Positions 43,846 to 52,535 of a stretch of 64,000 bases of DNA are shown piece by piece. A model generated the notes under the pieces. The model saw only the letters and a list, made by a program, of their open reading frames with translations, searched no databases and was not told the DNA's origin. A program made the position numbers and the translations under genes. Numbering within the stretch: position 1 is the stretch's first letter; each line of letters opens with the position of its first letter. The DNA is from Amphibiibacter pelophylacis (lineage in GTDB: Bacteria; Pseudomonadota; Gammaproteobacteria; Burkholderiales; Burkholderiaceae_C), in contig NZ_JAWDIE010000004.1 of the NCBI RefSeq assembly GCF_037688875.1, positions 110,777 to 174,776 on the forward strand, given 5' to 3'.

Positions 43846-44772
43846 TCACGCGGAAGCGGTCAGGGCGCCATAAGGCTGCATCGCGGCCAGAACCACCTGA
43901 CGCAGCACGCTGACGACCTGCTGCTGCGTGGCGGTGAGCGGCCGGTAGGCGGACATGGCCAGCACCAGCTCGCACATCAGGCGCGGCCCGTGGATGGGGC
44001 GCAGCACAAACTGCTGCGCGTCCTCGAAGTGCGCCAGCGTGTAGGCGGGCAGCACGGCCGCGCCCAGCTCGTCCTGGACCAGGCCCAGGATGCCGTTCAG
44101 GCCATCGACCTCCATCACCACCTGCGGGCGGCGGCCGATCAGGCCCATTTCGCGCTCGATCAGCAGACGGAAAGCGTTGGGACGGCTGGGCAGCACCAGC
44201 GGCAGCTCGGCCACCTGTGCCAGGCGCAGCGCGCCCCCCTCGCCCGCCGCCGCCGAACCCCGGTGCGCGACCAGCACCAGCGGATCGTCATAGATCGGCT
44301 GCAGTTCGATCTCCGGGCTTTCGGGCGGGTTGTAAAGCAGCGCCAGGTCCAGGCTGCCCATGCGTAGCGCATCGAGCATCAGCACCGAAAAGCCCTCTTT
44401 CAGGCTGAACTGCGCATCGGGCATGGCCTGGCGCAGCGCGCGCGTCAGCGGCACCGTGACCAGGCGCGACAGGCTGGGCGGCAGGCTGATCGCCGCGTGT
44501 CCGGCCAGCGCGCCCCGCGCACGGCCCAGCTCTTCGCGTGCCAGCGCCATCTGGTGCAGGATGCCGCGCCCGTGCTCCAGCAGCAGCTGACCGGCCTCGG
44601 TGGGCAGCGCGCCGCGCCCGTTGCGGGTGAGCAGGTTCTGACGCAGTTCAACCTCCAGCAGGCGAATCTGGCGGCTGAGCGCAGGCTGCGCCACGCCCAG
44701 CGCCTGCGAAGCACGGGTGAAGCTGCCCAGTTCGGCGACTCGAACGAAGTATTCCAGCTGCTTGATGTCCAT
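43846..44772 (-). CDS. LysR-family regulator of the protocatechuate cluster (PmdR-like)
   Basis: The 308-residue protein has the LysR DNA-binding domain at residues 1-60 (MDIKQLEYFVRVAELGSFTRA, AQPALSRQIRLLEVELRQNLL) and an effector domain from about residue 92. It is transcribed away from the ModA-like/pobA genes across a 110-base region holding paired GGCATA elements. In Comamonas a LysR protein, PmdR, controls the pmd genes, and this copy is the likely equivalent. The inducer is not visible from sequence. Confidence 0.87.
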   Translation of the reverse strand: MDIKQLEYFVRVAELGSFTRASQALGVAQPALSRQIRLLEVELRQNLLTRNGRGALPTEAGQLLLEHGRGILHQMALAREELGRARGALAGHAAISLPPSLSRLVTVPLTRALRQAMPDAQFSLKEGFSVLMLDALRMGSLDLALLYNPPESPEIELQPIYDDPLVLVAHRGSAAAGEGGALRLAQVAELPLVLPSRPNAFRLLIEREMGLIGRRPQVVMEVDGLNGILGLVQDELGAAVLPAYTLAHFEDAQQFVLRPIHGPRLMCELVLAMSAYRPLTATQQQVVSVLRQVVLAAMQPYGALTASA

Positions 44773-44789
44773 CCGTAAAAACCCTTATC

Positions 44790-44827
44790 GGCATAGCCCT
44801 GAACTCAGTATAACGCTTCGGCATAAC
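44790..44827. promoter_or_regulatory. Paired GGCATA operator upstream of the ModA-like gene and pobA
   Basis: GGCATAGC (44790-44797) and GGCATAAC (44820-44827) are direct repeats exactly 30 bases apart, in the divergent region of the LysR gene. The same pair with the same spacing recurs at 46999-47036. Confidence 0.6.
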
Positions 44828-44882
44828 TGCTAGAGCCCCGGTGGTCTGTTCAGCCCCGGGGTGCGCAGGAACAATGGGCTGC

Positions 44883-45584
44883 ATGAAAACATCCGAAATC
44901 CCGGCTGCACTGCGCGGCATTTCCTCCATGGCCACCCGGCGGCTGCTGGCCGATCTGGCCCGCGCCTGGGGCACGGTGGGCGGCGTGGCGCTGCAGATTG
45001 AATCGGTCGGTGGCGTTGAAGCCGCGCGGCGCGTGGTAGCGGGCGAGGCGTTTGACCTGATCTTCCTGGCCAGCGACGCGCTGGAGCGCCTGGACGCCAG
45101 CGGTCATCTGCTGCCGGGCAGCCGCGTTGATCTGGCGCGCTCCGGCGTGGTCGTGGCGGTTGCGGCGGGCGCTCCCCTGCCCCGCCTGGACAGCGCCGCC
45201 ACGCTGCGCGAAGCCGTGCGTGCCGCGCCCAGCGTCGGCGTGTCCACCGGGCCCAGCGGCGCGGCGCTGACGCAGCTTTTTGCGCGCTGGGGCCTCCTGG
45301 ACGAGATTCAGCCGCGCCTGGTCACCGCGCCGCCCGGCACGCCGGTGGGCGAGCTGGTCGCGCGCGGCGAGGTCAGCCTGGGCTTTCAGCAACGCGCCGA
45401 GCTGATCCATCTGGAGGGCCTGACCCTGGCCGATCTGCCGCCCGACGCCCAGATCACCACCGTGTTTGGCGGCGCTATGGCGCGTCACAGCCCGCACGCT
45501 GCACTGGGCCGCGAGGTGCTGGCCTTCATGGCCGCGCCGGGCACGGCGGAAGCGAAGCGGCGCCAGGGGATGGACGCCGCGTGA
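44883..45584 (+). CDS. ModA-like substrate-binding domain protein without signal peptide
   Basis: The 233-residue protein has the type 2 periplasmic-binding fold of the molybdate-binding family: ALRGISSMATRRLLADLARAW, GEAFDLIFLASDALERLDA, STGPSGAALTQLFARWG and EVSLGFQQRAELI. The N-terminus (MKTSEIPAALRG) has no hydrophobic signal segment, and no ABC permease or ATPase gene is nearby. It is the first gene after the duplicated operator, ahead of pobA. An ATG nine bases upstream is an alternative start. A cytoplasmic ligand-binding role is possible. Confidence 0.7.
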   Translation: MKTSEIPAALRGISSMATRRLLADLARAWGTVGGVALQIESVGGVEAARRVVAGEAFDLIFLASDALERLDASGHLLPGSRVDLARSGVVVAVAAGAPLPRLDSAATLREAVRAAPSVGVSTGPSGAALTQLFARWGLLDEIQPRLVTAPPGTPVGELVARGEVSLGFQQRAELIHLEGLTLADLPPDAQITTVFGGAMARHSPHAALGREVLAFMAAPGTAEAKRRQGMDAA

Positions 45585-45609
45585 TTTTTCACCCCGACAA
45601 GGACGCCCC

Positions 45610-46797
45610 ATGAGCCTTCCCACCCGCACGCAAGTGGCCATTATTGGCGCCGGCCCTGCTGGCCTTCTGCTGGGCCAGCTGCTGCACCGCGCCGGCATCG
45701 ACGCGGTCATCCTTGAGCAGCGCAGCCCCGATTACGTGCTGTCGCGCATCCGCGCCGGAGTGATCGAGCAGACCACGGCCGACCAGCTCGCCCAGGCCGG
45801 TGTCGCTGAACGCATGCACCGCGAAGGCCTGATCCACCACGGCTTTTCGCTGTGCGTGGACGGCCAGCGCCAGCGCATCGACCTGAGCGAGCGCACGGGC
45901 GGCCAATCGGTCATCGTCTACGGCCAGACCGAAATCACCCGCGACCTGATGGCGGCCCGCGCTGCTACGGGTCTGCCCACGGTGTACGAGGCCAGCAACG
46001 TGACACCGCTGGATTTCGACAGCCCCCACCCGCGCGTGCGCTTTGAGAAGGACGGTCAGACGCACGAACTGGCCTGCGACATCATCGCGGGCTGCGACGG
46101 TTTTCACGGCGTCTGCCGCGCCAGCGTGCCTGCGACCGCCATCCAGCAGTACGAAAAGGTCTATCCCTTTGGCTGGCTGGGCGTGCTGGCCGACGTACCG
46201 CCGGTCGATGACGAACTGATTTACGTGCGCCACGCGCGTGGCTTTGCCCTGTGCAGCATGCGCAGCCGCACGCGCAGCCGCTACTACCTGCAGTGCAGCC
46301 TGGCCGACAGCCCGGACGCCTGGAGCGACGACGCCTTCTGGGCCGAACTGCGCCGCCGCCTGGACCCGCAGGCTGCCGCGGCTCTGGTGACTGGGCCCTC
46401 GATCGAGAAAAGCATCGCGCCCCTGCGCAGCTTTGTCGCCGAACCGCTGCGCTTTGGCCGCCTCTTTCTGGCCGGAGACGCCGCCCACATCGTTCCGCCC
46501 ACCGGGGCCAAAGGCCTGAACCTGGCCGCTTCCGACGTCGGCTACCTGTTTGAGGCCATCGCGGGCTTTGCCCGCAGCGGGCAGGAGGACGAGCTGGCGC
46601 ACTACTCGACCCGCGCGCTGGCCCGCATCTGGAAGGCTGAACGCTTCAGCTGGTGGTTCACCAGCCTGATGCACCGCTTCAACGGCGAAGCGGTTGGCTT
46701 TGACGAAAAAATGCAGGACGCCGAACTGGCCTACCTGATGAACTCGGACGCGGCGCAGACCGTGCTGGCTGAAAACTACGTCGGACTGGGCCTGTGA
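45610..46797 (+). CDS. pobA: 4-hydroxybenzoate 3-monooxygenase
   Basis: The ATG at 45610 follows AAGGA. The 395-residue flavoprotein has the FAD motifs IIGAGPAGLLLGQLLHRAG, the GCDGFHG box and LFLAGDAAHIVPPTGAKGLN, in the PobA layout and at the family length of about 394. It hydroxylates 4-hydroxybenzoate to protocatechuate with NAD(P)H and O2. The product feeds the ligABC genes downstream. Confidence 0.95.
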   Translation: MSLPTRTQVAIIGAGPAGLLLGQLLHRAGIDAVILEQRSPDYVLSRIRAGVIEQTTADQLAQAGVAERMHREGLIHHGFSLCVDGQRQRIDLSERTGGQSVIVYGQTEITRDLMAARAATGLPTVYEASNVTPLDFDSPHPRVRFEKDGQTHELACDIIAGCDGFHGVCRASVPATAIQQYEKVYPFGWLGVLADVPPVDDELIYVRHARGFALCSMRSRTRSRYYLQCSLADSPDAWSDDAFWAELRRRLDPQAAAALVTGPSIEKSIAPLRSFVAEPLRFGRLFLAGDAAHIVPPTGAKGLNLAASDVGYLFEAIAGFARSGQEDELAHYSTRALARIWKAERFSWWFTSLMHRFNGEAVGFDEKMQDAELAYLMNSDAAQTVLAENYVGLGL

Positions 46798-46849
46798 GGC
46801 CTGACCTGCACGGACTCTTTTCTGATCTGAAAACCCAAGGAGACTCACC

Positions 46850-47022
46850 ATGACCCCCGCCCGCCAACTCACGGCATCCCGGCGCTGATGGTGGTCGAGA
46901 TCGGCCTGGTTCACCCGCCCGTGGGCATGAAAGTCTTCATCATCAACCGCCTGTACGGACCTTTGGTGGGTAAATCCACCGGCCCTCATCGAACAACAGG
47001 CATACCCCGACCCACTGCATAG
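46850..47022 (+). pseudogene. Scar of a deleted TRAP transporter (start of one gene joined to the end of dctM)
   Basis: AAGGAG precedes an ATG opening MTPARQLTAS, which resembles the beginning of a signal peptide but stops after 12 codons. In another frame, bases 46873-47022 encode ALMVVEIGLVHPPVGMKVFI, closely like the conserved C-terminus of DctM-type TRAP large permeases, and then degenerate to a stop. The simplest reading is that a dctPQM-like set between pobA and ligJ was lost by an internal deletion. The rest of the 348-base gap (46798-47145) holds the second operator. Confidence 0.65.
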
Positions 47023-47036
47023 CGCTTTGGCATAAC
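46999..47036. promoter_or_regulatory. Second copy of the paired GGCATA operator, upstream of ligJ
   Basis: GGCATACC (46999-47006) and GGCATAAC (47029-47036) are 30 bases apart, as at 44790-44827. The block CATAACTGCTAGAGC and a following GGTCTG are shared with the first copy, so this is a duplicated control region. Confidence 0.65.
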
Positions 47037-47145
47037 TGCTAGAGCGCCCAAGGTCTGGGCAAGCGTCCACCCGGCGGGAAAAATAGGGGCCATGACACGC
47101 CGCTGGCCCCACCCGCCGCCACCCACACCTCCTGCAAGGACCCCC

Positions 47146-48192
47146 ATGAGCCGCAACACACCCTTGATCATCGATGTGCATGGCCACTACACCACGGCCC
47201 CGGCGGCGCTGGGCGCCTGGCGCGATCTGCAGGTCGCCGCTTTGAGTGACCCCTCGCGGGCGCCGAAAGCGTCCGAGCTGAAAATCAGCGACGACGACAT
47301 CCGCGAAACCATCGAGACCAACCAGCTGCGCCTGATGCGCGAGCGCGGCAGCGACCTCACGATCTTCAGCCCGCGCGCCAGCTTCATGGCGCACCACGTG
47401 GGCGATTTCTCCACCAGCAGCACCTGGGCGGCGATCTGCAACGAGCTGTGCTACCGCGTCAGCCAGCTCTTCCCCGATCACTTCGTGCCCGCCGCGATGC
47501 TGCCGCAAAGCCCGGGCGTCGATCCGGCCACCTGCATCCCCGAACTGGTGAAGTGCGTGGAGCAGTACGGCAACGTCGGCATCAACCTGAACCCGGACCC
47601 GTCCGGCGGCCACTGGACCAGCCCGCCGCTGTCCGACCGCCACTGGTACCCGATCTACGAAAAGATGGTCGAGTACGACATCCCGGCGATGATTCACGTC
47701 AGCACCAGCTGCAACGCCTGCTTCCACACCACGGGCGCGCACTACCTCAACGCCGACACCACGGCCTTCATGCAGTGCCTGACCAGCGACCTGTTCAAGG
47801 ATTTCCCGACGCTGCGCTTCCTGATCCCGCACGGCGGCGGCGCGGTGCCCTACCACTGGGGCCGCTTCCGGGGTCTGGCGCAGGAGCTGAAAAAACCGCT
47901 GCTGCAGGACCACCTGCTCAACAACATCTTCTTCGACACCTGCGTCTATCACCAGCCCGGCATTGATCTGCTGACCCGGGTGATCCCGGTGGACAACATC
48001 CTGTTCGCCAGCGAAATGATCGGCGCCGTGCGCGGCATCGACCCCGAGACCGGCCACTATTTTGACGACACCAGACGCTACGTGGCCGCCACACCCCACC
48101 TGACCGAGGCCCAGCGCCACCAGGTGTTTGAAGGCAACGCGCGCCGCGTTTTCCCGCGCCTGGATGCGCGCCTCGCCGCCCGGGGCCTCTGA
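47146..48192 (+). CDS. ligJ: 4-oxalomesaconate hydratase
   Basis: The start at 47146 (MSRNTPLIIDVHGHYT) has AAGGA 7 bases upstream; the upstream open frame is Pro-rich and unlikely. The 348-residue amidohydrolase-fold protein has the N-terminal HxH in DVHGHYT, FSPRASFMAHHVGD, LIPHGGGAVPYHWGR and ILFASEMIGAVRGIDP, as in LigJ/PmdE. It hydrates 4-oxalomesaconate to 4-carboxy-4-hydroxy-2-oxoadipate. It begins the ligJ-K-transporter-I-A-B-C operon. Confidence 0.93.
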   Translation: MSRNTPLIIDVHGHYTTAPAALGAWRDLQVAALSDPSRAPKASELKISDDDIRETIETNQLRLMRERGSDLTIFSPRASFMAHHVGDFSTSSTWAAICNELCYRVSQLFPDHFVPAAMLPQSPGVDPATCIPELVKCVEQYGNVGINLNPDPSGGHWTSPPLSDRHWYPIYEKMVEYDIPAMIHVSTSCNACFHTTGAHYLNADTTAFMQCLTSDLFKDFPTLRFLIPHGGGAVPYHWGRFRGLAQELKKPLLQDHLLNNIFFDTCVYHQPGIDLLTRVIPVDNILFASEMIGAVRGIDPETGHYFDDTRRYVAATPHLTEAQRHQVFEGNARRVFPRLDARLAARGL

Positions 48193-48217
48193 GCCCGCAC
48201 TGACACAGGAGACTGAC

Positions 48218-48901
48218 ATGTACGAACTTGGCGTGGTTTACCGCAACATCACCCGCACCGAAAAATCCGTCAGCGACGAACTGGCCGGATTCGGTTCCGC
48301 CACCGTCCACGAGGCCCTGGGCCGCGTCGGCCTGATGAAGCCCTATATGCGCCCGATCTACCCCGGCTGCCAAGTCAGCGGCACGGCCGTGACGGTGCTG
48401 CTGCAGCCCGGCGACAACTGGATGATGCACGTGGCCGCCGAACAGATCCAGCCCGGTGATGTGGTCGTCGCCGCCGTCACCGCCGATTGCACCGACGGCT
48501 ATTTCGGCGATCTGCTGGCCACCAGCTTCCAGGCGCGCGGCGCCCGCGCCCTGATCATCGACGCGGGCGTGCGCGACGTGAAAACCCTGCAGCAGATGAA
48601 CTTTCCGGTCTGGTCCCGCGCCATTTCCAGCAAAGGCACGATCAAGGCGACGCTGGGCAGCGTCAACATTCCCGTGGTCTGCGCCGGGGCCTTTGTCACG
48701 CCGGGCGATGTCATCGTCGCCGACGACGACGGCGTGGTCTGCGTGCCCCGCGCCATGGCCGCCGCCGCGCTGGAGGCCTCCGTCAGGCGCGAAAGCTTCG
48801 AGGGCGAAAAACGCGCCAGACTGGCCAGCGGCGTGCTGGGCCTGGACATGTACAAAATGCGCGAACCGCTGGCGGCTGCGGGTTTGCGGTATGTCGGTTG
48901 A
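48218..48901 (+). CDS. ligK: 4-carboxy-4-hydroxy-2-oxoadipate aldolase
   Basis: The 227-residue protein is a RraA-like class II aldolase: SATVHEALGRVGLMKPYMRPI, GTAVTVLLQPGDNWMMHVA, GYFGDLLATSFQARGARALI, IDAGVRDV and DVIVADDDGVVCVP. It is the LigK/PmdF type that splits the hydroxy-oxoadipate into pyruvate and oxaloacetate, the last step of the 4,5-cleavage route. AGGAG lies 7 bases before the ATG. Confidence 0.94.
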   Translation: MYELGVVYRNITRTEKSVSDELAGFGSATVHEALGRVGLMKPYMRPIYPGCQVSGTAVTVLLQPGDNWMMHVAAEQIQPGDVVVAAVTADCTDGYFGDLLATSFQARGARALIIDAGVRDVKTLQQMNFPVWSRAISSKGTIKATLGSVNIPVVCAGAFVTPGDVIVADDDGVVCVPRAMAAAALEASVRRESFEGEKRARLASGVLGLDMYKMREPLAAAGLRYVG

Positions 48902-48911
48902 GGGCACGGCG

Positions 48912-50249
48912 ATGACTGCCACCACCATCACTGGACACGGCAGCGCTGCTGCGCCGCCGCTGCCCCAGCGTCAGGCCATGCTGGCCGTGGGCTTTTCCTG
49001 CCTGGGCTGGGCATTCGATCTGTTTGATCTTTTCATCCTGCTGTATGTGGCACCGGTGCTGGCGCGCCTGTTTTTTCCTTCGGATGTGCCCATGCTGTCG
49101 CTGGCAGCGGTCTACGCTTCGTTCACGGCCACGCTGCTGATGCGTCCGGTCGGCGGCATGCTGTTCGGCCCGCTGGCCGATACGCACGGACGCAAACGCG
49201 CCATGGTCATTGCCTCGGTGGGCGTGGGCACCAGCACCGCGCTGATGGGCGCGCTGCCGACGCTGCAGCAGGTCGGCGTGCTGGCGCCGCTGCTGTTTCT
49301 GGCCTTGCGCCTGATCCAGGGCGTGTTCATGGGCGGCATGGTCGCTTCGACGCACACGCTGGGCACGGAATCGATCGCGCCGCGCTGGCGCGGTCTGGCC
49401 TCGGGCATCATTTCGGGCGGGGGCTCCGGCGTCGGCAAGCTGATGGCCTCTCTGGTCTTTCTGCTGGCCAGCACGCTCTTCCCCGGTCCGGCTTTCGACG
49501 AGTGGGGCTGGCGCGTGATGTTCTTCAGCGGTCTGCTCAGTTCGGTGCTGGGCCTGCTGGTCTTTACGCAGCTGCAGGAATCGCCGCTGTGGGCTTCGCT
49601 GCAGCAGCACAAGGCCGCCGCGCCGGTGAAGCGCGAAAAACCGCCCGCCCGGCGCCTGCTGGAGCCCGGCAACCGGCGCGCCGCCGCGATTGGCATCGCA
49701 CTGACGTTTGCGGGCGGCGCGCTGTCTTATCTGACCTCGGGCTATCTGCCCAGCTTCCTGCGCCTGGTCAGCCATCTGCCCGCGCAGGAGACCGGCCTGA
49801 TCCTGAGCGCCTGCGCCTTTGCCGTGATGACCAGCTCCGTGCTGGCGGGCTGGATCACCGATCTGATCGGCCGCCGCAAGGCCATGGCGATCTACGGGCT
49901 GATCAGCCTGGTGGGCATTCCACTGCTCTACCGTGCGCTGGGTGGGGCAACATCCACAGCCGAGATCGCCTGGCTGGCCGTAGCGCTCAGTGCGCTGGGC
50001 ACGCTGGCTTACGCCCCGCTGCTGATCGTGCTCAATGAGCTGTTTCCCACCGCCATCCGATCAACCGGGACGGCGGTGTCCTGGAACATCGGCTTCTCGC
50101 TGGGCGGAGCCACGCCGGTGCTGGTCTCGCTGCTGTCGGCGCAGGCCACCGGCCTGGCTGCGACGCTGGTGGGCGTGACCGCCGTCATCGCCCTGCTTTA
50201 CCTGCTGGCCCTGGCGTTCACGCCAGAAACCCGTGGCGCGATGCGCTGA
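48912..50249 (+). CDS. pmdK: Aromatic acid:H+ symporter (PmdK/PcaK-like MFS)
   Basis: The ATG at 48912 has GAGG 7-8 bases upstream; an ATG at 48891 overlaps ligK and is less likely. The 445-residue protein has 12 hydrophobic segments and MFS motifs (MLFGPLADTHGRKRAMVIAS, ITDLIGRRKAMAIYG, LNELFPTAIRSTGTAVSWNIG). Its place between ligK and ligI argues for uptake of protocatechuate or 4-hydroxybenzoate. It may have taken over from the deleted TRAP system. Confidence 0.85.
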   Translation: MTATTITGHGSAAAPPLPQRQAMLAVGFSCLGWAFDLFDLFILLYVAPVLARLFFPSDVPMLSLAAVYASFTATLLMRPVGGMLFGPLADTHGRKRAMVIASVGVGTSTALMGALPTLQQVGVLAPLLFLALRLIQGVFMGGMVASTHTLGTESIAPRWRGLASGIISGGGSGVGKLMASLVFLLASTLFPGPAFDEWGWRVMFFSGLLSSVLGLLVFTQLQESPLWASLQQHKAAAPVKREKPPARRLLEPGNRRAAAIGIALTFAGGALSYLTSGYLPSFLRLVSHLPAQETGLILSACAFAVMTSSVLAGWITDLIGRRKAMAIYGLISLVGIPLLYRALGGATSTAEIAWLAVALSALGTLAYAPLLIVLNELFPTAIRSTGTAVSWNIGFSLGGATPVLVSLLSAQATGLAATLVGVTAVIALLYLLALAFTPETRGAMR

Positions 50250-50279
50250 GCCGACCCCAGATTATTCAAGAACTGCACC

Positions 50280-51212
50280 ATGAACAAACCCACCTCAGGC
50301 GATTGCACCAAAACCCCCGGCTGGCTGGACTGGTACGCGGGCCCGAGCCAGCCGGCGTTCCGGCTGCCGGCCGGGGCGGTGGATGCGCACTGCCACGTTT
50401 TTGGCCCCGGCGCCGAGTTCCCCTACGCGCCCGAGCGCAAGTACACGCCCTGCGACGCCAGCAAGGCGCAGCTCTTTGCGCTGCGCGACCATCTGGGCTT
50501 TGCGCGCAACGTCGTCGTGCAGGCCACCTGCCATGGCGCCGACAACCGCGCCATGGTCGATGCGCTGCAGCACAGCGGTGGCCATGCGCGCGGCGTGGCC
50601 ACCGTCCGGCGCAGCATCAGCGATGCCGAACTGCAGGCGCTGCACGAGGCCGGGGTGCGCGGCGTGCGCTTCAACTTCGTCAAGCGCCTGGTCGATTTCA
50701 CGCCCAGAGACGAGCTGCTGGAGATCGCCGCGCGCATCAAACCGCTGGGCTGGCACGTGGTGATCTACTTCGAGGCGGTCGATCTGCCCGAGCTGTGGGA
50801 TTTCTTCACCGCACTGCCGACCACCGTCGTCGTGGACCACATGGGCCGCCCCGACGTCAGCCTGCCGGTGGACGGGCCGCAGTTCGGGCTCTTCCTGAAA
50901 TTCATGCGCGAGCACCCCAACGTCTGGAGCAAGGTCAGCTGCCCCGAACGCCTGTCGGTCACCGGACCGAAGGCGCTGGACGGTGAGCGCAGCGCCTACG
51001 CCGATGTCGTGCCTTTCGCGCGCCGCGTGGTGGAAGAGTTCCCCGACCGCGTGCTGTGGGGCACCGACTGGCCCCACCCCAACCTCAAGGACCACATGCC
51101 CGACGACGGCCTGCTGGTCGATTTCATCCCCCACATCGCACCGACGCCCGAACTTCAGCGCAAGCTGCTGGTCGATAACCCGATGCGGCTGTACTGGCCC
51201 GAGGAGGCATGA
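50280..51212 (+). CDS. ligI: 2-pyrone-4,6-dicarboxylate lactonase
   Basis: The 310-residue amidohydrolase has AVDAHCHVFGPGAEFPYAP with the HxH motif, VVQATCHGADNRAMVDAL, VDHMGRPD and VLWGTDWPHPN, the LigI/PmdD pattern. It opens the pyrone ring made from protocatechuate to give 4-oxalomesaconate. The gene ends 2 bases before the ligA start and is cotranscribed with it. Confidence 0.95.
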   Translation: MNKPTSGDCTKTPGWLDWYAGPSQPAFRLPAGAVDAHCHVFGPGAEFPYAPERKYTPCDASKAQLFALRDHLGFARNVVVQATCHGADNRAMVDALQHSGGHARGVATVRRSISDAELQALHEAGVRGVRFNFVKRLVDFTPRDELLEIAARIKPLGWHVVIYFEAVDLPELWDFFTALPTTVVVDHMGRPDVSLPVDGPQFGLFLKFMREHPNVWSKVSCPERLSVTGPKALDGERSAYADVVPFARRVVEEFPDRVLWGTDWPHPNLKDHMPDDGLLVDFIPHIAPTPELQRKLLVDNPMRLYWPEEA

Positions 51213-51214
51213 CC

Positions 51215-51655
51215 ATGGCCCTGGACAAACCCTATCAGGACATTCCTGGCACCACGATTTTCGACGCGGAGCAATCGCGCAAAGGGTATTGGCTCAACCA
51301 GTTCTGCACCAGCCTGATGAAGGCGGAGAACCGCGCCCGCTTCAAGGCCGACGAGCGCGCCTACCTGGATGAGTGGCCGATGACCGAGGCGCAGAAAGCC
51401 GCCGTGCTGGCGCGTGACCTGAACGCCTGCATGGCGCAGGGCGGCAACATCTACTTCCTGGCGCGCATCGGCGCCACCGACGGCCTGTCCTTCCAGCAGA
51501 TGGCCGGGTCCATGACCGGCATGAGCGAGCAGAAATACCGCCACATGATGGTGTCGGGCGGCCGCTCCATCGAAGGCAACCGCTACCTGGGCGAGGACGG
51601 CGACGCCCAGCCCCACCGCCAGCCGCAAGGCCAGGCCGGACACACAAAGGATTGA
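51215..51655 (+). CDS. ligA: Protocatechuate 4,5-dioxygenase alpha subunit
   Basis: The start at 51215 (MALDKPYQDIPGT) has GGAGG at 7-base spacing; an ATG at 51209 overlaps the ligI stop but is too close to that site. The 146-residue protein has the LigA features FDAEQSRKGYWLNQFCTSLM, YLDEWPMTEAQKAAVLARD and GGNIYFLARIGATDGLSFQQ. It forms the extradiol dioxygenase with LigB. Confidence 0.95.
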   Translation: MALDKPYQDIPGTTIFDAEQSRKGYWLNQFCTSLMKAENRARFKADERAYLDEWPMTEAQKAAVLARDLNACMAQGGNIYFLARIGATDGLSFQQMAGSMTGMSEQKYRHMMVSGGRSIEGNRYLGEDGDAQPHRQPQGQAGHTKD

Positions 51656-51656
51656 C

Positions 51657-52526
51657 ATGGCCCGCATCACCGCATCCGTTTACACCTCGCACGTGCCCGC
51701 CATCGGCGTGGCCATGGATCTCCAGAAAACCGGGGAGGATTACTGGAAGCCGCTGTTCGCGGGCTATGATTTTTCGCGCCGATGGCTCAGGGACAATCGC
51801 CCGGACGTGATCTTTCTGGTCTACAACGACCACGCCACGGCCTTCAGCCTGGACCTGATCCCCACCTTCGCGCTGGGCACGGGCGCGCAGTTCAATCCCG
51901 CCGACGAGGGCTGGGGCGCGCGGCCGGTGCCCGTGGTCCAGGGCCACCCGGAGCTGGCCAGCCACATCGCGCAAAGCGTCATCCAGCAGGATTTTGATCT
52001 GACCCTGGTCAACAGGATGGATGTCGATCACGGCCTGACCGTGCCGCTGTCGCTGATGTGCGGCGAGCAGGATCCGGTGCACGGCGCCTGGCCCTGTCCG
52101 GTCATCCCTTTTCACGTCAACGTGGTGCAGTACCCCGTGCCCTCGGGCCAGCGCTGCTTCCAGCTCGGCCAGGCCATCCGCCGCGCCGTCGAGAGCTTTG
52201 ACGAAGACCTGAACGTGCAGATCTGGGGCACGGGCGGCATGAGCCACCAGCTGCAGGGCGCGCGCGCCGGGCTGATCAACCGCGAGTGGGACAACGCCTG
52301 GCTGGACCAGATGATCGCCGATCCGGCCGCCTGCGCCGCCACACCGCACATTGATTACGTGCGCGAGGCCGGCAGCGAAGGGATCGAACTGGTGATGTGG
52401 CTGATCGCGCGCGGCGCCATGAGCGACGTTGCGGGCAGCGGCCGCCCGCCGCGCGTCGCGCACCGCTTCTACCATGTGCCTGCCAGCAACACGGCGGTGG
52501 GCCACCTCATTCTGGAAAACGCATAA
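51657..52526 (+). CDS. ligB: Protocatechuate 4,5-dioxygenase beta subunit
   Basis: The 289-residue catalytic subunit is a LigB-type extradiol dioxygenase. Iron-ligand and catalytic histidines are in YTSHVPAIG, YNDHATAF and GTGGMSHQLQG. HVNVVQYPVP and HFILEN-like endings also fit. It cleaves protocatechuate between C4 and C5 with Fe(II) and O2. One base separates it from ligA. Confidence 0.95.
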   Translation: MARITASVYTSHVPAIGVAMDLQKTGEDYWKPLFAGYDFSRRWLRDNRPDVIFLVYNDHATAFSLDLIPTFALGTGAQFNPADEGWGARPVPVVQGHPELASHIAQSVIQQDFDLTLVNRMDVDHGLTVPLSLMCGEQDPVHGAWPCPVIPFHVNVVQYPVPSGQRCFQLGQAIRRAVESFDEDLNVQIWGTGGMSHQLQGARAGLINREWDNAWLDQMIADPAACAATPHIDYVREAGSEGIELVMWLIARGAMSDVAGSGRPPRVAHRFYHVPASNTAVGHLILENA

Positions 52527-52535
52527 GGATTCCCC

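Noticed and set aside
45589..48219. An 876-codon minus-strand frame across pobA and ligJ
   Set aside because: Both plus-strand genes are clearly real. The antisense frame is Ala/Val/Gln/His-rich without motifs.
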